Below, one piece after another: positions 8,693-16,424 of a DNA stretch of 64,000 bases. The notes under the pieces are model-generated. The model was given only the letters and a program-made list of their open reading frames with translations. It was not told where the DNA came from and did not search any database. Numbering within the stretch: position 1 is the first letter of the stretch; every line of letters starts with the position of its first letter. Location: contig CM055279.1 of the NCBI GenBank assembly GCA_029237695.1, positions 62,001 to 126,000 on the forward strand, written 5' to 3'. A program made the translations under genes and the position numbers. Origin of the DNA: Conchocele bisecta. Its lineage: Eukaryota; Mollusca; Bivalvia; Lucinida; Thyasiridae.

Positions 8693-9988
8693 TCAGCATA
8701 AAGCTGAGACGTATCGGCCATTTTCGATGTTGAGTTGCGCGTCCGTTATTATATATAAGTATACGTTCAATGTCCCGGCTCCATCCGCCTCTTTGGTTAT
8801 CTGGATCGTCACACCCTCGCTAGCGTTCTCAACTTGACGTCCGCTACCGTGCATTTGGTCGTCGTCGCTGGCTCGCATGTCTAACCATAGAGCGTATTTG
8901 GTAGTCAGAAAATCCGAGAGGGAAACGTCCGAGAGCTGCAGGTCTTTGGCAACCGCGGCAACCTCCGGGGAACGCTTAGAGCCGGAAGCAAAATGTTTCC
9001 TTACTTCGTCCCAGTGCTGGTGCGCGCGAAGACCAGCGCTGTAGAGTTGATTGGGTACTCCCTCGATCGTCACCTCTACCTTCGTGATTTTGGGGTTATA
9101 TAATTTGTCGGATTTTCTAGCACCGAGCGCTAACCGACCCTCCTCGAACAACATCAGTATACCTTTCATCGAGCGGGCGGGTACGTTGACGTTAATATTC
9201 CACAATGTGTCGCTTTTGTCTTTCGTCATCTTGCGGTGGCGAAGAACTCGGTCGTAAAGTATGGCAACGCGCCCGACATACTGGGATCTGATTAATCGCG
9301 CGAGTTCGGGCATCGTGACCATGTCGTACTCCAGCGAAACATTGTCGATCGTATACTTCGATGTCATGTCAGTGGCTATGAGAACTCGGCCGTAGTCGTT
9401 GAACGTTAGTTCGTATTCGAGGCGGTCCGCCAAAACGCTCTGATAGTAGGGCATGTGACTCTCCAGCAACTCAAAGTCGAGCGGGATGTAGAATCGGTTG
9501 CCGTAGGCGGCCGCGACCGCGTTGTCGCTCGCGACGTTATCTACCTGGTCACCAGCCCCTATTCTAAGTCTGGTTACGTTCCTATTTCGGCTGGTGTCAA
9601 TACCCTGATAGACAGCGTTTTCGCGCTCTTGCGCCGTCTTCCACAGGTCCTGGTAGCAATGGTAGACGTCGCTGTCATCGATCGACATCACCTCATTACC
9701 AGAAACCTTTATCATAGTCTTCTTGACGATGGCGCGACCCAGGTTCTGAACGACGGTTCGGTCCGCGTCCGTCGATGTAAGCGAAATAGTGAAAGCGAGG
9801 CGAACAGTCCCCGGCATAATGACGTCGCTAGCTCCGAGGTTGGGGAAGCGGACTAAGAGCTGCTGGTTCTGATCGATCGTCGATGGGTTGTTCGTAATAA
9901 CGACACTCTGTCTCACGCCTTTTGCCCCGAGGGGCTCACGCAGTCTGCGGTATGGATTGAGTTTGCGACCGTATTGACTCGAAGACAA
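8693..9988 (-). CDS. MCP: Polinton major capsid protein (double jelly-roll)
   Basis: A long unbroken frame of 431 residues. LNPYRRLREP near the start, VDNLG-type VVQNLGRAIVKKTMIKVSGNEV, and DDSDVYHCYQDLWKT are features of the Polinton/adintovirus major capsid protein, expected to form trimeric pseudo-hexameric capsomers. Further blocks include FYIPLDFELLE, YELTFNDYGRVL and FEEGRLALG. The first codon of the open frame region is TTG at 9988, with an in-frame TAA two codons upstream and no ATG, so the annotated start is approximate; the ATG may have been lost or replaced. It lies divergently from the 10068 gene and upstream of the ATPase on the same strand. The frame is otherwise intact, unlike the polymerase. 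Confidence 0.92.
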   Translation of the reverse strand: MSSSQYGRKLNPYRRLREPLGAKGVRQSVVITNNPSTIDQNQQLLVRFPNLGASDVIMPGTVRLAFTISLTSTDADRTVVQNLGRAIVKKTMIKVSGNEVMSIDDSDVYHCYQDLWKTAQERENAVYQGIDTSRNRNVTRLRIGAGDQVDNVASDNAVAAAYGNRFYIPLDFELLESHMPYYQSVLADRLEYELTFNDYGRVLIATDMTSKYTIDNVSLEYDMVTMPELARLIRSQYVGRVAILYDRVLRHRKMTKDKSDTLWNINVNVPARSMKGILMLFEEGRLALGARKSDKLYNPKITKVEVTIEGVPNQLYSAGLRAHQHWDEVRKHFASGSKRSPEVAAVAKDLQLSDVSLSDFLTTKYALWLDMRASDDDQMHGSGRQVENASEGVTIQITKEADGAGTLNVYLYIITDAQLNIENGRYVSALC

Positions 9989-10067
9989 AATTTAGTGAAT
10001 CTATTAAACCTGTATGGTTTTGTCTTTAATACATATATAATAATTAATTTTAATAAAAAAATTAAAG
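9989..10067. promoter_or_regulatory. Divergent promoter region, capsid and membrane gene
   Basis: A 79-bp AT-rich gap between the divergent capsid gene and the 10068 gene. On the plus strand ACATATATAATAATTAATTTT lies about 20-40 bp before the ATG at 10068 and may act as a TATA element. Nothing else is recognisable. Confidence 0.35.
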
Positions 10068-11441
10068 ATGGCTGATTACGATACTGACATGGGTGAAATC
10101 GGCAGAGACGATTACCTCGATGGTGATGATGATGATGACTTCGAGGATTCCCTCACGACACCCACCATACAGACTCCAGATCCAATCCAATCACAATTGG
10201 GGGAAATAGGTGGCGCTACCAGTAGCGTTGGTCTAAGTCGGGAATTACTCGAGGGAGCTGTAAACGACTATTACAACAGTTTGGCAGAAAAAGGTCTGGT
10301 CCCATCTGTCGGTCGCGACTACTCCAAGTTCGAATTGGATCTGAATGGTAGGTTGCGACTAAAATCATCAAAGATCCCAATCGTCAACATGAATACCAAA
10401 AAACCCCTAGCGCTAAACACCATTGCCGGAAACCGGGGCGGTGGTGAAATCATAAGGAGCGAACTAGGATTCGTAGATTGGAAGAGGGGTAAAACAATTA
10501 TGCAAACACGCGCTGTAGAGGCCCTACAGTCTACCGACGAAACGATGGCGAAGACAGCCACCTCGATAGAAACGATCGAGCTCAGCGAGCTCCCTCGAGT
10601 AGCCACCGACGCTATTCGTACAATGGAGATCAACGAAAACGAAATAGACGGAATACTCAATCTCGACCAAGAGTCGAACGATGACCCGCCGTTACCTCTT
10701 CGCGAACTCCGTGGACTCGATAAGGCTCTGCAAAAGGTCCGGGGCGAATTTGTCCTTAACCTTGCCAAACTCACGGCGCTGGATGAACATATCGCGCTGG
10801 AAGAAAGAAAACTTGGGGAAGCCCGTGGTGATAGAGAATCTACGAAGCGGATCACCGAACGCCTGCGGTCGTTGCGGGATGAAAGAGAAGCTCGCTTGGA
10901 AGCTGCCTCGACTAACCGTGAGACACTCCGCACCCAAATAAGTCGGATCCGCGAAACAATCTCGAGGGTTCTGCACGAGGACACGACCCTCGGTGAGCGT
11001 CTTCGCACTTTGTTCAGAGAGCAGGGCGTCACGATTGCAAGCATCCTCGTTGCTATCGGCATGACTATATCGAACATAGTAGCATATTTTACAGGAGGTG
11101 GTTCGGCACCAGCACACGCGCCAGCACCCACACCACCACCCGCGCCATCCGGTGGAGCCAAGGAGTGGGTAAAAAAACAACTAAAAGCCCTCGCCAGTCT
11201 CCTTGCTAAATTAGCCGGAAAGGCGGCTGCCGCACTACCTGGATTGATAGGAGATATTATTTCTTACTTACTATCTATATTATCGAAAACGATTGGGTGG
11301 TTTGCTAATAATGTTTGGGCCGTAATAGCGGCGATCGGCGGGCTCCTGCTATTTTACATAATTAAGCCATTAATTAAACTTAATTCTAAGGAATTAAAAT
11401 CCAATCGGAAGCCCATAAAACTAAAACCAAAGTGCAAATAA
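10068..11441 (+). CDS. Conserved Polinton coiled-coil membrane protein
   Basis: An intact 457-residue protein with an ATG start. In order: an acidic N terminus with a run of Asp (residues about 12-26); a region with LNGRLRLKSSKIPIVN and LGFVDWKRGK; a long charged coiled coil (about residues 215-310, LDKALQKVRGEF through RIRETISRVL); REQGVTIASILVAIGMTI, a hydrophobic helix; a Pro/Ala linker (APAPTPPPAP); WVKKQLKALASLLAKLAGKAAAALPGLIG, an amphipathic stretch; a second transmembrane helix (VIAAIGGLLLFYII); and a basic tail. The EQGVTIAS...GMTIS block and the amphipathic stretch match a conserved Polinton protein I recognise. Function is not established; by position and build it may be a membrane-active minor virion protein (inference). 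Its last 21 bp overlap the opposing gene tail to tail. Confidence 0.8.
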   Translation: MADYDTDMGEIGRDDYLDGDDDDDFEDSLTTPTIQTPDPIQSQLGEIGGATSSVGLSRELLEGAVNDYYNSLAEKGLVPSVGRDYSKFELDLNGRLRLKSSKIPIVNMNTKKPLALNTIAGNRGGGEIIRSELGFVDWKRGKTIMQTRAVEALQSTDETMAKTATSIETIELSELPRVATDAIRTMEINENEIDGILNLDQESNDDPPLPLRELRGLDKALQKVRGEFVLNLAKLTALDEHIALEERKLGEARGDRESTKRITERLRSLRDEREARLEAASTNRETLRTQISRIRETISRVLHEDTTLGERLRTLFREQGVTIASILVAIGMTISNIVAYFTGGGSAPAHAPAPTPPPAPSGGAKEWVKKQLKALASLLAKLAGKAAAALPGLIGDIISYLLSILSKTIGWFANNVWAVIAAIGGLLLFYIIKPLIKLNSKELKSNRKPIKLKPKCK

Positions 11442-12929
11442 TCCAACCCCCACGAGAGCAATGATGAGACCTAATTTCTCCTCCTCGTGGGTTGTGACAC
11501 TATTTTCCCCTGTTCCAATCCAATCGCGATTGAGGGAACTTATTTCGTGAATTGGGGGTCCTATTGCAGAGGGTGAAACAGGAGTGGAACTCAGTGGAAC
11601 ACTGGGTTCAAATTAACTTGATGGGGTGTCCAATTCGTGAATTGGGGGTGGTGGTGTGGGTGCTTGTGGTTTTATGAAATCTTTTTCAAATTTATTTGAA
11701 TTTCCACTGTTGAACCCGACCGTCTTGGGGATGCGCTTGATGATATCCACGTTCACGTTTTGATTGGAAGTGGCGATTACGATCTGATTATTGTAACCGT
11801 CAACCGGGTCGTCTTGTAGTATCATATTGCTCGGCGCCATATAAAGACCTATACCAAATACGTAGTCTACTGGGGTACTAGCATTCTGTAAAACGTCTTG
11901 ATAATTCTGGATCGCCTTCTCCAGGTCCACCCTAGCTGAGATGGCGTCCTCTACAAGTGCCAAGAATTGTTTTTGCGCGTCAAACGCGGTTCCGACTCCT
12001 ACTATAGAACTGAGAGTTTGCTTCTGTGCGCCGAGGATGGCCCAGAAATATGTGCGAATGGAGTCGTTGAGGCGGGTAACACCGGCCTGCGTCAACCCTA
12101 GACCGTCGTCCAATATAAAGGTTTCTATACCCTTCTGCACGTTTTCGTCTAGTAAAATATATTGTACGTGAGCCTTTGATGGTGATAACCATGTACAGTA
12201 TTTGGAATCACACGTGTGCCCTCTAGCCACTTCAGCCCCGAATGTCATGTTGGAGGTATTAAAATTGTTGTCCGTCCAATTTACCGTGTTTCTGAATGGT
12301 GGTGGTGTTGGGTAACTCGGAGTATAACCCCCGACCGCCAACCCTGTAAAAGCAGGTTTCGTTTTGGCATAGTATGTCCCGTGCTCTAAACCCCTAAGAT
12401 GAACGGTGCCCAGGCTGTTGCTGTTCGGGTATACTTTTTGTCTCCAATCCGAATCTTTGGAAACGTTAAATTCGTTACACAGTCTTTCGAACGCCCTACG
12501 GTCGTATGTGTTGGAAATGGGGTTCCAGCCATAGTCTTGAGGTAGTGGAGTACCTAGTTCTTTGAGAATCCTCCTAATGGTATAATACACATGAAAGTTG
12601 TAGACGCTGATGCTTAACATGCTGTTACAGTCTGCTATGTGGTCTCTGAAAGAGACGCCACACCCGGTTGTGGCACACCACACGGTAAAATTTAGTTGGT
12701 TCTGCCAGAACTGCATATGATTATTGTTCCAGTTTGTTATGACATCCTGTGTAACGGTTTTAGGAAGTCTGTACTTTTCAAATATGTTAGTGAAATTTGT
12801 GTCGAAACCCGTGCCCAAACTAGCTCTTATTGTGGGGTGCACAAGCTCACCAATGGTGTTCTTTTGAGTGTATACACCCCCGACTGAATACTTTACATTA
12901 GAGTTAAAGCTAAATGCTTGGGTATCCAT
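11421..12929 (-). pseudogene. Large conserved Polinton protein, premature TAA
   Basis: From ATG 12929 the frame runs 438 residues to TAA at 11613-11615, then stays open in the same frame to TAG at 11421-11423 (503 codons in total). The distal part ends in an acidic stretch and a transmembrane helix (KLGLIIALVGVGLFALWF), the expected C-terminal anchor of this family, so the TAA is probably a break. Conserved blocks: GELVHPTIRASLGTGFDTNF; TGCGVSFRDHI; HVYYTIRRILKELGTPLPQD; YDRRAFERLCNEFNVS; RLNDSIRTYFWAILGAQ; AFDAQKQFLALVEDAI; DYVFGIGLYMAPS. I recognise this as a protein common to many invertebrate Polintons, function unknown. The product without readthrough lacks the anchor. The gene overlaps the 3' end of the 10068 gene. 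Confidence 0.82.
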
Positions 12930-12984
12930 TGAAAGATATTATTATGTTTGCTACTATCACTAATGTTCAAAATGAGAGTTGTGA

Positions 12985-13599
12985 ACTTCACGGGTAGGCC
13001 TCAGATCAATCACCTTCACGGTCGGGTGGAAAAACGTGGGGTATAAGGAAGGGTTCGGCTACGTGAAGGCCCCCCGCCAAGTAAGTGTGAGGCTGCCCCC
13101 CGGCCTTTTGAGTTCGAGATCCCTCCAAGCTTTTGTCGCGTCGGAGCTTGCTGGTAGAGCCAGCCTCACAATCTCGAAAGCCACCGGACTCGCGACCTTT
13201 ACCATCGAACCCGCCAACCAGGTAACGATCACCCCGGATTTGGCTGCGCGGCTCGGTTTTTCAAAAACATACTCCGACAATAGGGGATGGTGTAACCCGG
13301 GTGAGCACACCGGCACAAACCCGGTGGACTTCGTTTTCACGAAAACACTCGGGGTGCACCTGGATCAATTGAACACATCGTACAACACGTTAGACGGAGC
13401 TCCGAGCACATTACTAAAAACTGTGCACGCCAGCGACTGTTTCCATGGCGAGACCCTGACCTTAGACTTCCCAACCCCCGAGATGAAAGTTTTGGAATCG
13501 GGACACATCCACGAGTTGAAGATTTCTATTCTAGATGATAAAGCGCGAGAGTTGAATAACGATTACCCGATTTCGAGCGTTCTCGAAATAACCGATTAA
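12985..13599 (+). CDS. Penton-like minor capsid protein of the Polinton
   Basis: The frame is open from just after an in-frame TGA (12982-12984) to TAA at 13597-13599 and contains no ATG before the conserved region; GTG at 13036 is the earliest plausible alternative start. An ATG at 12972 lies in another frame. The pattern VTITPDLAARLGF, a variable middle, LLKTVHASDCFHGETLTLDF, and SGHIHELKISILDDKARELNNDYPIS matches the Polinton minor capsid (penton) protein, whose family shows an xLSPxLxxxLGF block and a terminal xxxIEIxIxDDxGxPxxF block. The family is a single jelly roll sitting at capsid vertices. The adjacent fibre-like gene supports a vertex module. The missing start is odd: a lost ATG, a frameshift near 12,990-13,030, or a small upstream exon. 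Confidence 0.78.
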   Translation, partial: TSRVGLRSITFTVGWKNVGYKEGFGYVKAPRQVSVRLPPGLLSSRSLQAFVASELAGRASLTISKATGLATFTIEPANQVTITPDLAARLGFSKTYSDNRGWCNPGEHTGTNPVDFVFTKTLGVHLDQLNTSYNTLDGAPSTLLKTVHASDCFHGETLTLDFPTPEMKVLESGHIHELKISILDDKARELNNDYPISSVLEITD

Positions 13600-13625
13600 A
13601 CATAATATATATTTACGTATTAATC

Positions 13626-14168
13626 ATGAGCATATACGGTCCATGTAGTTCCAACTTAGAACGGGACGTTCCCGTCGAGGCCGCAGCATACGATGAAGCC
13701 GCAATGAGAAGGCTGGAGAGGGGCGTATCACAGTCACACACAATTTTAACTAGGGCGGTTGAACAAATTTGAACATTGCAAGCTAGCAGACACGTCATAA
13801 CAGTTTGTGCCGAGGAGCGGGGTTCACTAAGCGAGGGGGCCTACGAATATTCATTCGGTGCCAACGCGAGCAACAGATACGGGGGATACACCATGGCAGT
13901 GTCCGGGACGATTTTTCGAATGGCGGTCTGCTCGGTCAACTTTCGCGGACACGCCACTGCCGAAGTCCGAGTGAATGTCGTCCTGAATGGTGTAGAACAG
14001 AATATTGGCATCACCAAGCACGCGGGGCAGAGGTCAGGGTTTACTATATTCGATGATGACACTAGAATTAAAGTTTCGGCAGGTAGTGTTATTAACTTTG
14101 TTACAAAAATTGACGACCAATCGGCTTCCTCCACTATTGTTACGCTGTTAATACAACTTGATTTATGA
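13626..14168 (+). pseudogene. Fibre-like beta protein of the Polinton, internal TGA
   Basis: ATG 13626 opens a frame of 48 codons (MSIYGPCSSNLERDV...) to TGA at 13770-13772; the same frame then continues to TGA at 14166-14168. The N-terminal part is helical (AAAYDEAAMRRLERGVSQSH), possibly a trimerising stalk. The C-terminal part, about 125 residues, is beta-rich: YEYSFGANASNRYGGYTMAVSG, VNFRGHATAEVRVNVVLNG, AGSVINFVTKID, TIVTLLIQLDL. Such a beta-sandwich after a helical stalk looks like a fibre or vertex appendage; a similar C-terminal domain occurs in Polinton proteins I have seen, but the role is inference. A TATATATTT box lies just before the ATG. The last codon overlaps the next gene (ATGA). 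Confidence 0.65.
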
Positions 14169-14759
14169 TGAATGACGAGAAACTATATCCACACTTACCT
14201 TCGGGGACGGCCGACCCGCCATCCTTTAGGATGACCAGGATTGTCGAGATACAACATATTCTACAACACAAGGGAGAGATGCGGACGGGTTATGCGAAGA
14301 AATATAGACGGTCGATCAATATATTAGAGGGGGTGAGCACCGCGTTAGCCTCAGCATCCGTTATAAGTGGGGTGGGGAGTGTGTCTTTATTGTCAACAGT
14401 TGTCGCTGCACCGGTTGCGGCGGCCTTGAGTGCGACAGCGGCGGGGGCGGGACTGTTTTGCATGACGACCAGACTCGTGGGCCGAAAACTAGAGTCGAAA
14501 GCACGATCGAATAGCGGTTCTCGCGAGATCTAAGAAAAACAGTATCGACGTTATCGTGTCGAAAGCGATAGCCGACAACGATATATCAGATAGCGAGTTC
14601 AAAATGGTCGTCGAAGAGATGGTCAGATACCAGGAGTTAAAGGGTACTATCCGGTCCAAGCCTCGACAACAAATTCTCGCGGACGAAGATATAAAAAAAC
14701 TCGTTATGGAGGGGAGGGCCGACGAGAGAAAAAATCTCCTCACCCGTCTCGGGACGTGA
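14165..14759 (+). pseudogene. Conserved Gly/Ala-rich Polinton membrane protein, frameshifted
   Basis: The first frame (ATG 14165, overlapping the previous stop) encodes 122 residues: ILQHKGEMRTGYAKKYRRSINILEG, then a Gly/Ala/Ser-rich hydrophobic hairpin (about residues 57-100), then TTRLVGRKLESKA, after which it drifts to a stop at 14533. From about 14,500 the conserved continuation lies in the next frame: a Lys/His-rich segment, a helix with VSKAIADNDISDSEFKMVVE and YQELKGTIRSK, to TGA at 14757-14759. The block IS.AL.D..IS..EF...L.E...Y...K is one I recognise from a protein common in Polintons, so one gene is split by a one-base shift near 14,490-14,501. Function unknown; a membrane-active virion protein is possible. 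A proline-rich motif lies directly downstream in a third frame. Confidence 0.75.
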
Positions 14760-14761
14760 TA

Positions 14762-14848
14762 TGCTTATTCGCGTGTTTGAGGCAACAGCAGGATATTCCT
14801 CCACCTTACAGCCCAGCTGTTCCGACGGCCCCTCCATACGGAACATAA
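14762..14848 (+). other. Proline-rich tail with PPPY and PTAP motifs
   Basis: Immediately after the stop at 14757-14759, the frame starting at 14762 reads CLFACLRQQQDIPPPYSPAV followed by PTAPPYGT and TAA (14846-14848). It contains PPPY (a PPxY ligand of NEDD4-type WW domains) and PTAP (a TSG101/ESCRT-I ligand) eight residues apart. No ATG precedes it in frame nearby, so it is either the displaced C terminus of the preceding frameshifted gene or chance. Confidence 0.4.
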
Positions 14849-15306
14849 AAATATTTAGGGCCACGTTACGACACCCACTGACCACCATACATTTCTATAA
14901 ATCGTGTAACCATTTCTACGATATCGCTTATAAAGAAATTGAAAAAAATTATTACTGAACAGAACGAATTTATGTTGTAATCACACCAAGTAGACGACAA
15001 TGTTACAATTACACGGGTTATGCATATTTCTATGTAAACTGGCTATCTGAATTTATTTTTGTATCAACCTCAAGCGGTCGGATAGGAACGCCTTGTCATG
15101 CAGTTGTTTACCATAGCGATCACATTTATAGGGATAGAATAGCTATATTGGAGGAGGAAATTGCATCATTAATGATTTCACTAATAAATGGTTTTTAATA
15201 TCTGTAAAAGCGGTATCGTAGAAACTTAGATTCGTAAACAAATCGTGGGGTTTTAACAATTTTATATAATACATATTAGTTTTATATCCGATACGCGTTA
15301 TACTTC
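14849..15306. other. AT-rich right flank of the Polinton, no gene seen
   Basis: No conserved protein is recognisable in either direction. Composition is AT-rich and similar to the gaps inside the Polinton, so this is probably still element DNA or its right terminal region. Confidence 0.4.
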
Positions 15307-15543
15307 TTAATGATTGTATTTGTCTTTGTATAGTTGGTATAATCGCCGGTATAATATTGTAAACGCAACGTTTATATCGTAGCGTAATAAATTACGCTGA
15401 TATTTCGTGTATTCGATACCGGCTAGTGTGTTCATTGTACAGAATTTATCGTAATCTTCGTTATATTCTATTTTATCATCCATTTTGTTATAATATTTTT
15501 TGTTATAACCTATTAAATTTATCTGTTCAATTGAAAATAACAT
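15307..15543 (-). CDS. Hypothetical 78-residue protein, weak support
   Basis: An ATG frame rich in Tyr, Asn, Asp and Lys (YNKKYYNKMDDKIEYNEDYD...LYQLYKDKYNH). The composition follows local AT-richness and no family is recognised. It lies where an additional accessory Polinton gene could be. A chance frame is about as likely as a gene. Confidence 0.25.
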   Translation of the reverse strand: MLFSIEQINLIGYNKKYYNKMDDKIEYNEDYDKFCTMNTLAGIEYTKYQRNLLRYDINVAFTILYRRLYQLYKDKYNH

Positions 15544-15630
15544 GATGTATTTATGACACCAATTGTTACGTTTTTGTGTTGGTGACCAGTTTGTGCTATT
15601 GGACGAAACGGTGTTTTTCGGGGGGCGGTG

Positions 15631-15699
15631 GAGTAGTATATAGGGTGGAGAAATGATACCACCGTAGGTGGTATCATTTTGACTCCCTATATACTACTC
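15631..15699. repeat. 69-bp palindrome at probable Polinton right end
   Basis: Outer arms GAGTAGTATATAGGG and CCCTATATACTACTC pair perfectly (15 bp), inner arms ATGATACCACC and GGTGGTATCAT pair perfectly (11 bp) around a 3-base centre (GTA); a 7-bp segment between them is poorly matched. The outer ends read 5'-(G)AGTAGT...ACTACT(C)-3', like two inverted element ends brought together. A TATAAATA box follows at about 15,705. It may mark the element's terminus or a minimal deletion derivative. Confidence 0.7.
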
Positions 15700-16079
15700 A
15701 TGGCTATAAATAGAAAGTAAACAAACACCGACGTTCTATTTTCTGAACTTGCACTGTTTATTTCTCTTCAGTTTCACACATCATCTTAGCTTCTTGTCAT
15801 ATTGTTAATGTGTATCCTGGACTGATACGGACTCTGTCTGCGCCTGTCGGCTGCAGCTTTCTTCTTGCTATCCATTTATCTTTTTCATGTATCTTTAGCA
15901 GTGCTATCTTTCTCATTTATCAATGAAAGTATCGTTGCTGGATCTTTCTAGTGTGAAACAGTGAATGGCAAAAGTTAATTTCATTACAACTCCAGTTTTC
16001 TGCCTTGTCAAAATGTTTTGTCTGCTGTGTCGGCCATTTTAAAATTCAGTGGGCACCTGTCTGTGCTTTGCATTATGGG
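15700..16079. other. Unique sequence after the Polinton, no gene seen
   Basis: GGCTATAAATAG at about 15,703-15,714 is a good TATA-box match, followed by pyrimidine-rich sequence. No open frame or exon with convincing splice sites is seen, and the missing 5' exons of the downstream lectin gene were not found here. Confidence 0.3.
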
Positions 16080-16260
16080 ATATGGTTAAACGTTAACTGA
16101 ACGGTTAAGAGTTAACAGATCTGTTAACTAACGGATCCGTTAAAATGTTTTCAGCAACCGATATTTAACGGATTGTTAGTTAATCATCCGTTAAGGATTT
16201 AACAGATCAGTTAGGCTAACAGTCCGTTAAGCTAACTGATGTTTTGAACAACCGGGCCCA
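16080..16260. repeat. Dense GTTAAC/TTAACGGATCCGTTAA palindromic cluster
   Basis: About 180 bp contain some fifteen GTTAA/TTAAC words in both orientations, many as local palindromes (AACGGATCCGTT, AACAGATCTGTT, GTTAAC). It ends in CAACCGGGCCC. It resembles a terminus of a dispersed repeat rather than host regulatory DNA, but the family is not identified. Confidence 0.5.
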
Positions 16261-16318
16261 GATCGCCGCAGATGCGATTTTCATCTAGGCCACGAAAAAA
16301 GTCATCCAACTATTCGAG

Positions 16319-16388
16319 TATATATATATATATATTATTTATTTGTTTGCCGAGAGCAGGGTGTTGGGGTGGGGGGGGGGGGGGGGGG
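16319..16388. repeat. (TA)n tract and 18-G run
   Basis: A TA dinucleotide run at about 16,319-16,335 is followed by an uninterrupted run of 18 guanines at 16,371-16,388, just before the 37-bp array. The G run can form G-quadruplexes and is prone to sequencing error. Confidence 0.8.
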
Positions 16389-16424
16389 TCCGGACTCCCT
16401 GGACCAACCCCCTGGATCCGCGCC

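Noticed and set aside
10319..11161. A 280-codon minus-strand frame inside the coiled-coil gene
   Set aside because: Antisense shadow of the 10068 gene, with Ser/Arg-rich composition typical of reverse-read Glu/Arg codons.
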